64,000 nt of DNA from assembly GCA_963277665.1 (NCBI GenBank), contig OY728159.1, positions 1,017,251,343 to 1,017,315,342 on the forward strand, read 5' to 3'. The notes beneath the pieces are model-generated. The model saw only the letters and a program-made list of their open reading frames with translations, was not told where the DNA came from and ran no database searches. This document shows positions 49,721 through 61,065 of this stretch, piece after piece; position 1 is the first letter of the stretch; each line of letters starts with the position of its first letter. The position numbers and the translations under genes are program-made. This DNA comes from Viscum album. Taxonomy: Eukaryota; Streptophyta; Magnoliopsida; Santalales; Viscaceae.

Positions 49721-49899
49721 ATGAATCTTCTTAAGGTGCGGATTTCATAGGCAATGTCAGGTCTAGTGAAAATCAGAGTACATAATGCTACCAACAATAT
49801 TAGCATAAGGTATTTTAGACATAAATTGAATATCATCATCAGTAGTGGGTGCTTGTGTCAAAGACAGTTTAAAGTGTTTTCCTAGAGGTGCATTGATAG

Positions 49900-50800
49900 G
49901 TTTGAGTGATTCAAACATGTATCACTTTAGGATCTTTAAAATGTAAGCATGTTGAGATAAATAAATCAATTTATTTGGTCTATATCTAATGATTTCAACA
50001 CCTAGTATCTTCTTAACTGCACCTAAGTCTTTCATTTCAAACTTTCCTTTTGATTTAGATTTAACAACAGTGATTAAACTTGTATTTTTATATATGATTA
50101 GCATGTCATCGATATAAAGAATAAAAAAAGCATACAATTTTGATTTTATTTAAAGTAGACACATGTATTATATTGGATCCTTGTAAATTGGTTATTTAAC
50201 ATGAAGGAATAAAATTTATTATACCATTGTCTAGATACTTTATTTAAACCATATTGTGATTTAATAGGAAAACATTATTTAATTTGAAGTCCTTAGAGTA
50301 ACCATCAAGAGGATTCATATAGAGTTTCTCATTTAAATCTCCATGTAAGAAGGCAGTTTTAACAATCAATTGTTTAATGTGCAGATCACTATAAGCGGCA
50401 AAAGCAAGTAAGAGCCTAATAGAAGAATGCTTAATAACATTGGATAAATTTCAGCATAATCAACACCTCTTTGATGTAAACCCTTAGAAACTAGCCTTAC
50501 TTTGTGCTTAATTTTGTTTCCCTCGGTGTTGTCATCTTTTCTCTTATAAATCCACTCAGAACCAATTACCTTAGCATTATGTGGTTTTTTGACAATGGTC
50601 CATTTGTGGTTTTTTTTAAAGAGTGTATTTCTTCATTCATGTAAAAGACCCACTTCTTTGAGAATTTTTCATTTAAGGATTGCCTATAGGTTCGAGAATC
50701 ATCATCTATAAGATCCTAGGCCACATAAAAGTCCTATGAATCCATATCATATTGGTTGAACCAAGCATGAGGTCTTAAGAATCTCCTTCCTCTGTGTCAG
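49900..50800 (-). pseudogene. copia-D reverse transcriptase
   Basis: Piece 49922-50137 has FFILYIDDMLIIY with both catalytic Asp, then FEMKDLGAVKKILGVEI. Upstream, around 50300-50370, the minus strand reads IVKTAFLHGDLNEKLYM in another frame, and near 50460-50510 SKGLHQRGVDYAEIYP. At least two frameshifts. Confidence 0.85.
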
Positions 50801-51059
50801 GTCAATTGATAATCCCAATTAGTGGGAGAAGGTTCAGATTCAATATATGAACCAAAAATAGACTCAGAATCAGCCTCATGAGTGGATTAAGGAGAAGGTG
50901 GAGTGGGCTGAACATTATCCTCAAAGTGAGTCGGGGGATAATCTTCATCAAAATTTTCAAGGTCTAAATCACTACTGCCAGATGTGGAAGCCTTGGTTTT
51001 GGGAGAATAGTATTCATGGAAGACTATATCCCTACTTATAATGCATTTCTAGTAACCTA

Positions 51060-51905
51060 GCTTTCCAACCTAGAGTTTATACCCCTTAACACCCTCAGGA
51101 AACCCAAAAAATATGCATTTAAGTGCTCTTGGTTCTAACTTGTCTGTTTTAACATGAGCATAAGTTGTACAATAAAAGACTCTCAAGTAGGTGTAGGAAG
51201 GAGGCTTACCATTCTACAATTTTTTAGTTGTTTTTAACTAGTTTGCGGATGAAGGGCACCTATAGATAAGGTAAACAGCAGTGCTAACAGCCTCTACCCA
51301 GAAATATTTAGGGAGACCCGAGCATGTAAGCATGCTTCAGACTCCAAAATAGTTTTATTCATCATTTCTGCAAGTCCATTCTGATGGGGATTTCCCTAAT
51401 AGTTCTTTGCCTTTTAATACCTTCATATTCACAAAATTGAATGAATTCAGTGGATATGTACTCCAACCCATTATCAGTTCTCATGGTTTTGATTTTCTTT
51501 CTAGTTTTTTTTCTACTAGAGATTTATATGTATTAGTGGTTTGGTAAAAATCCGATTTATTTTTCTAAATGTAATTCCAAACTTTCCTAGAGAAATCATC
51601 TATAAAGGTGAAAAAATAAGAACCTCCACCATGATAGGTGATCCTAGCTAGCCCCCATAGATCTAAATGGATGTATTCAAGAGGGTGGGTAGCTTTAAAA
51701 GAGGATATGTTGAAGGTGATCCTATTAGATTTACCCATCACACAATATTCACAAAATAGAAGATTAGTAGGTATGATTTCACTCAAAAATTGTTGCTTAT
51801 TGAGTTCCTCAAAGCCCTTGGACCTAACTTTCCCCATTCTTCTATACTATAGCGTAGTGTTGTCGGTGTTGGTGTTGTAGACACTACCCAATTGCCTTGA
51901 ATGGG
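51060..51905 (-). pseudogene. copia-D integrase
   Basis: Piece 51565-51837: KGFEELNKQQFL, then CEYCVMGKSNRITF (the CxxC pair of the zinc-binding domain), YIHLDLWGLARI with the first catalytic Asp, and FFTFIDDFSRKVW. The C-terminal phrase KCIFFGFPEGVKGY is near 51070-51120. The middle is broken by stops. Confidence 0.9.
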
Positions 51906-51909
51906 TCTT

Positions 51910-52314
51910 TCAATTCAATACATACAGCCCATTGGGAAGAGATCTATTTATGATGGTTCTGGATCCTTTAGAGATCTTAAGACAACCTATTTTAGGTCTA
52001 AAGTTAAACCCCTTTTGATCTAGGACCCCTAAGGAGATTAAATTTCTATGAAGTTTGGGAACCCACCTTACATAAAGTAAAGTAATGATGGAATGATCAT
52101 CTAGTTCTATTAAGATAGAACATCTTCCCTCAACCTTGCATCTCTTATTATTTCCTAATAGGACATATCCCTCTACCCTTTCAACCAATTCTAGAAAGGA
52201 CTCTCTAAAAGGACACATGTGAAAGGAACAGACTGAGTCAAGGACCCACTCTTGATTGAGTGTATGGTTGGACACATTTACGACTTCAGTAGTGTCATAT
52301 CCTGAGTCAACCAA
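51910..52314 (-). pseudogene. copia-D protease and following linker
   Basis: 134 residues open. WVLDSVCSFHMCPFRESF is the copia protease loop with catalytic Asp kept and Gly changed to Val. EGYVLLGNNKRCKVEG, VRWVPKLHRNLISLGVLD and NGLYVLN follow, the normal lead into GAG-pre-integrase. Gag should precede it but only LTR-like DNA does (from 52397). Confidence 0.88.
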
Positions 52315-52396
52315 AAGGGACTAGTCAGTGGGCTATTTGGATTCTAACTCGCATTTGAGTTTCCTACATTCGCATGTAATTCTAGAAGAATAAAAT

Positions 52397-54120
52397 GATT
52401 ACAAACCAAGAACCACGATGCAATAAATTAAAACAATGAGCAATGAACACCATGATTTACATACTTTGACCCCGTGGGGAACTACGTGTGCGACAAGAAC
52501 ACCAACCAACACACACTTTCTATTAATGCTCGAAAGAAATAGAATAGGGGTTACAAGATACATCCAAAATGACAAAGAAGACAACAGTAAAAGCTTCGAG
52601 AACTTAAAGCCAACAATTTGAGAAACGGGTAAAGAAAAGGAAACTCACGGTGTCGAACGCAGAGGTCCGACCATCATGTTCTTTTGACACTTCAGGAAAG
52701 GTGAAGTCGTTGTTGCACTGATGATGCATGCCAAAACAAGCGATCACCTAGTTTGGATAGGATTACTTAGGATCTTGAGATTGACCACACATCTTCACAG
52801 GGAAGGAAGCCGACCGGAACACCACCATGAACCGCACACCAGCGGTATGCACGAGAGTCGGCAGGCAAAACCGATTTGAACCATGGGAAGGGTCACAGAC
52901 TCCTCCAGCAAGCACATCCCAGACCAAAACGAGGAGCCTTAACTCAGCGGCAAAGCAAAACAAAAAGGTTTCTAGGATCTATGTGAATCCACCAACCGCA
53001 GGGGGTCATCAATTCCCCCCTCCAAGAAGTTGCGCCATGCTGGTCCAATACAATGTGGAAGAGAACCCCTACATCACACACTGACATGTTGGTAGGGTCG
53101 GATGAGAGGTTTCGACACACCTTTCTCTCTTTTAAGTCGTCCACCAAACAAAGAATGCGAGGAACTCACTGCAATGTCAACCTAATGCAACGCAAAATCA
53201 GACTGAAGACACTGCAAAAGCCAATGGCAAGGTGCCCATCCATCCATCCAAAAATGATGAAAGATGGTTGAATGATGGATTTCATCACACTCATCCCTCT
53301 ATTGAGACCACCCACCCAATGATACCTGCAAAAATAAGCATCGTTTTTCAAATGCAATGAAACAAAGTCCAGTGCTCACAAAGATATTTGCACCCCAATA
53401 AACCAACAGTCCCAAAATGCAGTGCGGATCACAGTTGAACCACACATAAAAGCAAACCAAGATCAAAACTAATGCAAATCAGGTTCCCCTAGACCGCGCT
53501 TGAAACCGATGATGCCCAATGGCCTCCAAAACTTCATCGTTGATGATTGAAAACTCAAATCCAAGAATTCACCCACCTTCCACTGTGATCTCCCATAATA
53601 TCCCAGCAAGTGCTCGCCTCTTCGTGCCAAACTCCGAATCTCGGATCCCACACAACCACATGTCATTCGGCCATGAGGCTTCTTCCTCCCCGGAACTCTC
53701 AATAACAACAGATGTGGAAATGGTGTCCAGATCTAGATGAAACTAGATCTAAAGAGTGGGAGGTGGGAGGTCTTACACACCACCAGGATTGATCGTCGAC
53801 CAACGGCGTTGCCACCACCATCATCGCGAGAACGGAGAATAGGAGACCCGAGATAGGACTATCAATGATGGAGGAATAAGCCCGAAGCCGAAGAGCGAGC
53901 AATCTTGGATAGAGATGTGAATCAAAAAATTCAACAACAAAGATTCAAGATCCATTGAGACACGTCCTTTGAAGCTCTGTTGACGACATTCAACTAGCAG
54001 AGGCCGAATCAACGAGAGGGAGTGGAGGAGAACGAGACCGCTGCGAGGGGAGTAGGAGGAAACCCTAGGGGAGGGGTTCGTGCACCTGAGAGAATGTAAC
54101 GACATCCCCCACAATCAGCA
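52397..54120 (-). repeat. copia-D 5' LTR (first ~64 bases missing at its inner edge)
   Basis: About 1.7 kb; its low 620 bases match the 3' LTR. In element orientation it begins TGCTGATTGTGGGGGATGTCG and soon reads CCCTAGGGTTTCCTCC, like a transcribed leader. Several 60-100 codon frames on both strands look incidental. Confidence 0.75.
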
Positions 54121-54330
54121 TATAAATATGTGTATTTAATAAATATATACATTTATATAAATTCATCACATATAAACATTATACAAATTCATATAAATAT
54201 TATATATATATATATCGTATTACATCATATTATAAATATGTATTATGTAATTATTTTTATTAAATATATAAATAATATATATCAAATACATTATTTACAT
54301 ATAAATAATTATATAAATATAAAGAAAAGA
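54121..54330. repeat. AT-rich low-complexity tract
   Basis: About 210 bases of TATA/AATAT words, with a perfect TATATATATATA run near 54208. No genes. Confidence 0.8.
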
Positions 54331-55074
54331 GCAGGGTCATCCCCTCTTTATTAAAGAAAAGATAAACAAGAGAAATGGGGATGGGGTTGGAAAAACAGAA
54401 ATTGCCCCCATCAGACAAACATAAAACATGTTATAATTTCTTTATTTTCCCTCTAAAACATATATGATTAGGATTGACTCTGCCACGAGGAGGATGGCCT
54501 CTCCTCCACAACCTGTTCTACCAAGACTCATGATCTACATTTGAGGACATAATAGAATCTCCCTCAAGATTGGATCTGACCCTATATTTCCAGGTCAACT
54601 TTTGAATATCCAATCTCAAATTAGATCAAAATTTATCTTCAATAATGAGAGATAAATTACATGACTGTAAGGTAGTCTTTATGCTCAAAAATGTTCATAT
54701 TCCATTTTAGTCAAAATAACCTCAACAGGTGGATCAAACCTGACTATAATAGCCTCATTGAGGCCTTTAGTCAACCTATCACTCTTAAGTTCCTCTGGAG
54801 GGGTTTTGACATTGGAGTTTTTGATATGTGCTAACATTCCTCAATTGACCCTGCCAAATAAATCATAAAATTTCATTGTATCTGATAAGTGAGGGGGAAC
54901 CTAAAGTTTCCCTTATCCTCTCCACCCATTTCTGTATTCCTGCTATCATCTTCCCAGCTACCCAAATCCTGAGAGTGAAAGATCATATTGTGTGAGGCTG
55001 TCGAGTCCCCCAGCCCCGATGTCTCTCTCCTTGTCTCCTGTCTTTCACATTTTTCCAAGTTTGGTCCTAAGAGT
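54331..55074 (-). other. Unidentified decayed sequence
   Basis: Between an AT tract and the Ty3-C LTR. The minus strand has fragmentary frames (for example VILTKMEYEHF near 54680-54720) that suggest an old coding transposon, perhaps a non-LTR element, but I recognise no domain. A TTTAATAAAGAGG word near the AT tract could be a 3' end. Confidence 0.3.
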
Positions 55075-55378
55075 TGTAAAGACCCAGAAATTTCAAGGGA
55101 TTTTTATTTTCTTAAATGTTTTGGAATTTTACGAGTCTGTGGCTTCTAACAGCGCTTGATTCTGAGGCCCGGTGTGCCCGGAATCAATTTTCGAAGTTTA
55201 GCTCGGGTACATTCAGTGAACAAACAAGCGGGTTTTTCTATCTTTTGAACCGGTGCTCAGAATTAAAATATGAGCGCACCGATGAACTCATAATGCTGGT
55301 AATTGCTTAATGTGATCCTTACTGTAGTTGCGTTCGCAATGGAGGAGAAGATATTTATTGGGGGTTTATTTAAGAAGT

Positions 55379-55408
55379 AAATAAAAATTGTCAGAACAAT
55401 TTTTATTT
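55379..55408 (+). promoter_or_regulatory. Stem-loop 1 of the Ty3-C LTR
   Basis: AAATAAAAATTGT (55379-55391), loop CAGA, ACAATTTTTATTT (55396-55408): 13 perfect pairs. A different 13-pair stem stands at the same offset in the LTR at 63193. Confidence 0.7.
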
Positions 55409-55429
55409 TATAAGGAGGTTATTCCCTCC

Positions 55430-55474
55430 CTTGGGTAGTTAAGGGTGGGGCCCACAACCACCTAACTACCCAAG
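55430..55474 (+). promoter_or_regulatory. Stem-loop 2 of the Ty3-C LTR
   Basis: CTTGGGTAGTTA (55430-55441) pairs with TAACTACCCAAG (55463-55474); an inner GGTGG/CCACC stem lies at 55444-55448 and 55458-55462. Confidence 0.65.
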
Positions 55475-55767
55475 TGTGGATGTTAGAGAGGTGGGTCCCA
55501 CACGATCCCCACCATTTAATTTCCTCTAATCTCATTAAAAACCCCTCATTAAATTGTAAACCCCCCTTTAAATGCCAATCTCTCCACCTCAATCCTTTAA
55601 TTCATGTCAACCCATAATTTAATGAGGATCCTTCCTCTTTTCCCCCTTTTTATTTAATTGCCAATGTGTTTAATAAATGTGGACCTTCCCTATCCCTTCC
55701 TTAATTGATTGTCAACACGATTTATTTAATGTGGTGATTTAATTTTGGGAGAGTTTCTTTGCGTGTG

Positions 55768-55802
55768 TAATAAAATAATAGGAGGAGCCTATTATTTTAT
55801 TA
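55768..55802 (+). promoter_or_regulatory. Stem-loop 3 of the Ty3-C LTR, before the leader
   Basis: TAATAAAATAATAGG (55768-55782), loop AGGAG, CCTATTATTTTATTA (55788-55802): 15 perfect pairs, directly upstream of a purine-rich leader-like tract. Confidence 0.7.
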
Positions 55803-55849
55803 AGGGGGAGAGCTTTCGTTGTGCGAGGAAGATCGAGAGAACTCTTGAG

Positions 55850-56660
55850 GTTTTAGAAGAACATCGGCCTCCGGCAAAGAACAACGAAGAATGTCGGTTC
55901 CTCGAAGAACAATAACGCGCCACCAATCCTCTTCTCCGCGACAAGAGAGGAGACGCCGCTTCCTCCTCGGTGCACTCCGACGATGCCTACGAACCCTTTC
56001 CCCGCGACACCATCTACCGCGACGCCGACGTTCATCTTCAATTGTTGAGGTATGGGAATTTGTATATTTCATTATGTGATTTATACCCTCGGCATGGCGT
56101 GTAATTGTTGGGTGATGTTTTGAACCACTAACGCGGTAGGTACGGACTAACGAACAAATCTGAACTCGCTGCTATTTTTTTTTTCTTGATGCGTGGAATA
56201 TTTGGCGACGACAAAGCGGGACCGAAATGGCGATTGGAGGCCTTCACAGTGATGTATGGGTCCCGAGGCGACCGCAGGCGATGATGGGAGCAAAATTGGA
56301 CCACTGGAATGACTCTGGTGGCCCGCGGAAGCCCCCGGTGGCATGGGTCGCCGGCACAGCGGCGCCGAAGGTAGCAGCCTGCTGCGGCATCGGTCGTGGT
56401 GGAAAAAGTGGGATCCCGCGGCCGCGCGGGATCCAAGGGAGACCGCAATGCCATCTTGGCACCGCGTCCACGGAACAGAGCCCCCCCCCTCACTCGGCTC
56501 GCTGGCCGAGCCAGCATACCCCCCGGCGGGCTGAGGCGGGTCATGCGGACCGGACCGCGCCCCACCGGGCCGGACCCGGACCTAGGTCGGGTCGACCCGG
56601 TTCGGGCCGACTTGGGGGGGGGGGGGGATGGACCGGGACGGGTCGAGCCCAAACCCCCCA
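55850..56660 (+). other. CpG-rich segment in the Ty3-C LTR
   Basis: Dense CG words, with a C run near 56481-56489 and 14 G at 56614-56627, in an otherwise AT-rich window. Long frames on both strands here (56128-56691) are GC-rich artefacts with proline/arginine-rich composition. Confidence 0.65.
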
Positions 56661-56687
56661 CTTCGGACCGTTTCTGGTCTTTTGCCC

Positions 56688-57115
56688 ATAACTTGAGCTA
56701 CGAACCTCTGATCGATGCACCGTCAGTTGCGTAGGAATCCTTGGATCAAGACGGTCATTTAGGTATATTACACTCAAGATTTCGGCAAAGTATGGGTACG
56801 TTTGGGTTGGTTCCAACCCGAAACTAACCTGGCCCTTGGAGCGGAAACGCTTATAACTTAAGGACCGGATGTCCATTTGACGTGCCATCAACTGCGTTGA
56901 AATCCTCTTGATGAGACGGTATTTTTGGCTTACTCTGCTTGAGGTTTGGATGCAGCTGGAGTACGGTCGGGTTGGTTTTATCTTAAAACCCAACCGGGCC
57001 CCTGAAACGGAAAAGTCAATAACTCTCAGACCGGGCGTCCGATTGACGCACCGTTTGTCGCGTTGGGTTTCATTTGATGAGACAGAACTTTGGGATACAT
57101 CAACTATAGGCTTCG
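56688..57115. repeat. 166-bp tandem repeat, about 2.6 units
   Basis: Units start ATAACTT(G/A)AG or ATAACTCTCAG at 56688, 56853 and 57019 (165 and 166 bases apart). Each contains a GATTGACGCACCG-like word, a GATGAGAC(G)G-like word and GGTCGGGTTGGTT or its variant. Confidence 0.85.
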
Positions 57116-57217
57116 TGACAATTGATGCATCGACTCTCTTGCTCGAGGAGCGGACCCTCCCAGAATCGAGCATGCTATGTGCGGGAACCCTAGAGTTGGC
57201 TGCGATGCAACAATGAC

Positions 57218-57406
57218 GACTGCACTTGGATCCTCCGTGGGTTCGGCAGCGAGGACGACTGTACTTGGATCCTTCGTGGCTTCGGTAGCGATGATGACCG
57301 TACTGGGATCCTCTGTGGGTTCGACAGCGATGGCTACTGTTCTTGTATCCTACGTGGGTCTGACAGCTTAGCTGGTCTTGTATCCTATGTGGGTCTGACA
57401 GCTTAA
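57218..57406. repeat. 39-bp tandem repeat, about 5 units
   Basis: Units begin at 57218, 57257, 57296, 57335 and 57373, with the core CTTGGATCCTCCGTGGG then a CGGCAGCGA-like end. A GGATCC site recurs in the first three. Confidence 0.9.
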
Positions 57407-58218
57407 ATGATTCAGTCGCTATATCTGATCATCTTTATCGCTATATGAAAGATGTATACCTGTGTGAGCTGATCTTGATTTGTAGTCATTATCATCGATG
57501 TGATTGACTTGCTTCCTATGTGGACTGGGTTGTGTTTTCCTGTATGGATTGGGATGTGCTTGGCTCGAGACTTGGATCTGTTTGTAATTGATGACATAGG
57601 TATATGTATGGGCATATACCTAAGTAAAGTCGTTTGATACTTCATGATTGTATCTTTCCTTTGTGGTTTATCCTTCGTGGATTCTGAGAGACCTTCGGGG
57701 GTCTCGGGGTCCCTACTGAGTACCGTATACTCACCCCTACACGGGCTATGCCCGCACTACGTTGTGTTGGATGCAGATGATGGACAGCAATGATCGAGGT
57801 GGAGGCTTGTGGAGCTGGACGGTACCCGGAGGTGGACCACCTGGCAGGACGTACACGGAGCGGACGGCCGGACCCAAGGAGCTGAGGAGACTATCTGTAC
57901 CCACCCTTCATGTGGGATTTCTGGAGGATGACTCAGTGCTGCTATTTTACTTACTGTTGTTGTACTCCCCTTTCAGTTGTACTATACTTTCAGTTGGGTT
58001 TGTATACTGGCCCATTTACTTTTCAGCACTAACTTTTGTAATCAGTTTTACTTAGTGCTTACTTCACTTGTGTGCTCTGTTGTGTGTGTTTACATTTTAA
58101 AAGGCAATGTCTTCCCTTTTTTTTGGAGTTATGCCTTTCGTGCTAGTCGCCAGCCTCTGGCCTATGGAAGGTGGGCTTAGGGTAGTCACGGCACAGGCCC
58201 CGAGGATGGATCGTGACA

Positions 58219-58506
58219 AATTGGTATCAGAGGAGTTGGTTCTACCGCAGAACTCAGGACTCTGATCCTTCCTTTATGTGAAGCAATAGTGTTAAGAGTA
58301 TTGAGTGTGGTTTTCAGTCCAGGGAGTCCAGTGTTGGTGCGGTGGCTGACGTATCTATACACCAGGACCCTGACCTATGATTTCTGACTCAGTGCGCGAA
58401 AACACTGATTGCGTGTGTGTTTCCTTTCAAAAGTTTTCTTTGTAATTACTTTGTGTCAGCTCACCAAGTATATCGTTTGACCGTGGCGCACCTGTTTCTT
58501 TTCAGG
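58219..58506 (+). other. Ty3-C primer-binding site and leader
   Basis: TTGGTATCAGAGGAG at 58221 is an initiator Met type primer-binding site two bases past the LTR. The rest, up to the ATG at 58507, has no frame. Confidence 0.85.
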
Positions 58507-59634
58507 ATGGCCCCATGAAGGCATCCAGCCAGGGTTCCTAGTTACGTGCGGGATGGCAGCCCATCGAGCGATGAGGCCTCGGTGCAGGGCCCCATTACAG
58601 CAGAGGCACCAACGGTACCACTACCCACTAAACCACCGATGCTACCAGCCCTAGTGGCGGAGAGTGCATGCCACCTGAGCGCGTTGCACGAGTTTCAGAG
58701 GCAGAGGACGCCCAGGTTCTGCGAAGAGACAGATCCTCAGGCAGCTGAGGATTGGCTAGAGGCTATCATCAGAGTCTTCATATTGGTAGGGACACCAACA
58801 GACCTTATGGTGATCCTTGCCGCGAGTCTCCTGCACGCAGCAACAGGTAGATGGTGGAGACGGATGCTCCAGGTGCACGACGAGGCATCAATACTTTGGA
58901 CGGACTTCGAGAGCCTCTTCCACTCAGATTTTGTACCAGCCACCCTCCGTGCGGTGTGCATTCAGGAGTTACTACAGCTGCGACAGGGCAGCATGTCAGT
59001 AGCCCAGTACTCGGCAATATTTATCGATCTCTCGTGCTACTCCACAGATATGGTACGAGACCCATTCTTCCAAGCCCGGACCTTTGAGCAGGGACTGAGG
59101 CATGAGATCAGAGCTTCGACGATTCCACTCAGCATTCCGACGCAGGCGGGGGTGCTGGAGTGAGACCTGTTAGTGGAGAGCTTTCTCACCGAGCAGCCAC
59201 CAGTAGCGAGACCCACCGCAGGACGGCACGGAGCAGAGTCTTCTACAGCCGGTAGTCGATAGATGTCGCAGGGGTCCAAGCGGACCAGGTCGTCAGGTGC
59301 GCGACCTCAGCATACAGGTTCGGCTGTGCGGGGCATACGGTGCAGAGCCAACCTTATGAGGAGTAGACAGTGCTATGCATGCGGCGGGCAGGGCCACATG
59401 GCTCATGACTGCCCGACCCGCCATGCAGACGAGCAGCAGACAGTGGAGGGACCTCCTAGGTAGAGGCAGAGGTTCGACTGTGGCGGTCTGCAGGGAGTAG
59501 GTGGACGAGGATGAGGAGTTGGTCGAGCAGTGGGTGGTGGATGACATATTGAGGCTTTACCACCACCACCCCCAGGAGGTCCACCCCGACCATAGGGAGT
59601 TGGCGGGCAGAGGTAGGCTCAGCTCCAGGCAGCG
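58507..59634 (+). pseudogene. Ty3-C gag
   Basis: Capsid precursor. ATG at 58507 (MAP then TGA at 58516). The gag core is open at 58546-59163 (FCEETDPQAAEDWLEAI, FESLFHSDFVPATLRA, QGSMSVAQYSAIF, FEQGLRHEIR). A TGA at 59161 and TAG at 59260 follow, then an open piece with the zinc knuckle CYACGGQGHMAHDC near 59372-59413. Further stops: TAG 59461, TGA 59512, TGA 59542, TAG 59593, TAG 59614. The frame runs on into protease without a shift. Confidence 0.9.
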
Positions 59635-60066
59635 GTGGCTTATGACCACGGCGCACCCGAGACGATTCGAGGTACTATCTGTGTCTACTCCACCCTTGCT
59701 GCAGTTCTTATAAACAGAGGTGTGAGTCATTCTTTTATTGCCACTTCCCTTGTTCGGAGCTCGGAGATTCCGACGGAGCTGTTGGCTCGATCCTTACGGC
59801 TAGAGACTCCTACGGGAGCAGACTTGATGATTACGCACCGGTGTCGGCAGTGTGAGCTTACTCTAGGAGGCGAGAGCTTCAGTTGGGATCTTCTTGTAGC
59901 AGCGTCGAGGCCTTACGACGTTATCTTGGGTATGGACTGGTTATCTACAGTCCATGCTCAGATCGACTGTATTAGGCGCAAGGTGCGGTGTGTCCGCACG
60001 GATGGGACCAGGTTCACCTTCACCGGCGAGAAGGGAACCTTTGCAGCACAAGATGGACTTACGTAG
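59635..60066 (+). pseudogene. Ty3-C aspartic protease, catalytic residue lost
   Basis: The loop reads LINRGVSHSFI: the catalytic Asp is Asn (AAC at 59713-59715, a G-to-A change), the next residue Arg, and the Ala Val. YDVILGMDWL (about 59917-59940) is intact. A TAG at 60064 ends the piece. The enzyme could not work even without stops. Confidence 0.9.
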
Positions 60067-61065
60067 AGGACAGGGCGGCTGATCACACATCACTTGGCTA
60101 GTCTCATCCTCGGATCAGTTGATGTGCGGAGTCCGAGTTTTCCTATTGTGGTGGATCAGTATGCTGACGTTTTCCCTGACAACGTTCCAAGATTACCTCC
60201 TCACAGGGAGGTAGATTTCTATATAGACATGTACCCCGAGATATCACTGATATCTACTCCAGTATATCGGATGGCTCCCGCCGATCTTCGTGAGCTGCGG
60301 GTACAGCTGGAGGACTTACAGGGGAAAGGTTTCATCTGACCCAGTGTTTCACCCTGGGCTTCTCCGATTCTGTTCGCCAAGAAGGCGGATGGGAGCTTGC
60401 GACTGTGTTTCGACTACCGTCACCTGAACTAGGTGACCGTGAGGAACAAGTATCTGCTTCCGAGAATTGATGACCTCTTTGATCAGCTCAAGGGAGCACG
60501 TTGGTTCTCAAAGATAGACCTCAGGTCAGGCTATCATCAGCTCCATGTTCGGGACGAAGATGTGCAGAAGATGGCCTTGAGGTGTCGATATGGCCACTAT
60601 GAGTTCTTGGTCATTCCCTTCGGTGTGACCAACGCTCCAGCAGTGTTCACGAGTCTCATGAACAGGATCTTCCATCCCTACCTCGATCGGTTTGTCGTAG
60701 TCTTCATTGATGACATATTGATTTACTCGACTACCGAGGAGGAGCACCCCTACCACTTGCGGGTTGTACTGAATACACTCCGAGAGCACCAGCTTTATGG
60801 TAAACTCTCAAAGTGTCGGTTCTGGATTCGAGAGGTTCACTTCTTGGGGCACGTCATCTCAGAGGCGGGAGTTGCAGTGGATCCCACGAAGATCGAGGCA
60901 GTGCTTGCTTGGGAGCCACCCAGGAGCGTGACGGAGGTGCGGAGTTTCCTAGGGTTGTCTGGGTACTATCAGAGATTTTTGCTAGACTTCTCTAGAGTTA
61001 CAGCACCGCTTACAGCTTTGACGAAGAAGGGGAAACCCTTCGTGTGGTCAGACGGATGTCAGTAG
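60067..61065 (+). pseudogene. Ty3-C reverse transcriptase
   Basis: Starts after the protease linker (PDNVPRLPPHREVDFYIDMY). Stops at 60337 (TGA, in KGFI-stop-PSVSPW) and 60430 (TAG). Then a 210-residue open piece: [25 protein letters not shown], the palm [13 protein letters not shown] with both Asp (60709-60714), SKCRFW, and [20 protein letters not shown] at 61063 ends it. Apart from the stops every RT motif is present. Confidence 0.95.

Larger units (their letters stand above)
48017..54120 (-). mobile_element. copia-D: Ty1/copia element lacking gag
   Basis: Minus-strand order, high to low coordinate: LTR (52397-54120), protease, integrase, RT, RNase H, LTR (48017 to about 49100). The two LTRs share about 650 bases (48081-48720 and 52397-53020). 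The low end reads TGTACAGTAGCAGAACA, a common copia LTR end in reverse, and the high end CCCCCACAATCAGCA. Gag, the primer-binding site, the first ~64 bases of the LTR edge and part of protease are missing, as if removed by one deletion near 52314-52397. All coding parts are broken. Confidence 0.8.
55075..58218 (+). repeat. Ty3-C 5' LTR
   Basis: 3,144 bases, TGTAAAGACCCAGAAA to GATCGTGACA. Holds, in order: U3-like hairpins (55379-55474, 55768-55802), a CpG-rich segment with a leader-like purine/GC start (about 55850-56660), a 14-base G run (56614-56627), a 166-bp tandem repeat (56688-57115), a 39-bp tandem repeat (57218-57406), and a unique end. Compared with the partial copy at 63193 over 800 bases. 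Confidence 0.88.

Noticed and set aside
56128..56734. Long overlapping frames on both strands rich in Pro/Arg/Gly (up to 177 residues).
   Set aside because: They lie in the CpG-rich part of the Ty3-C LTR, overlap each other on both strands, and show only low-complexity composition; high GC alone removes stops.
56541..57173. 210-residue minus-strand frame.
   Set aside because: It runs across the 166-bp tandem repeat on the strand opposite to the element; repeat DNA with few stops, not a gene.
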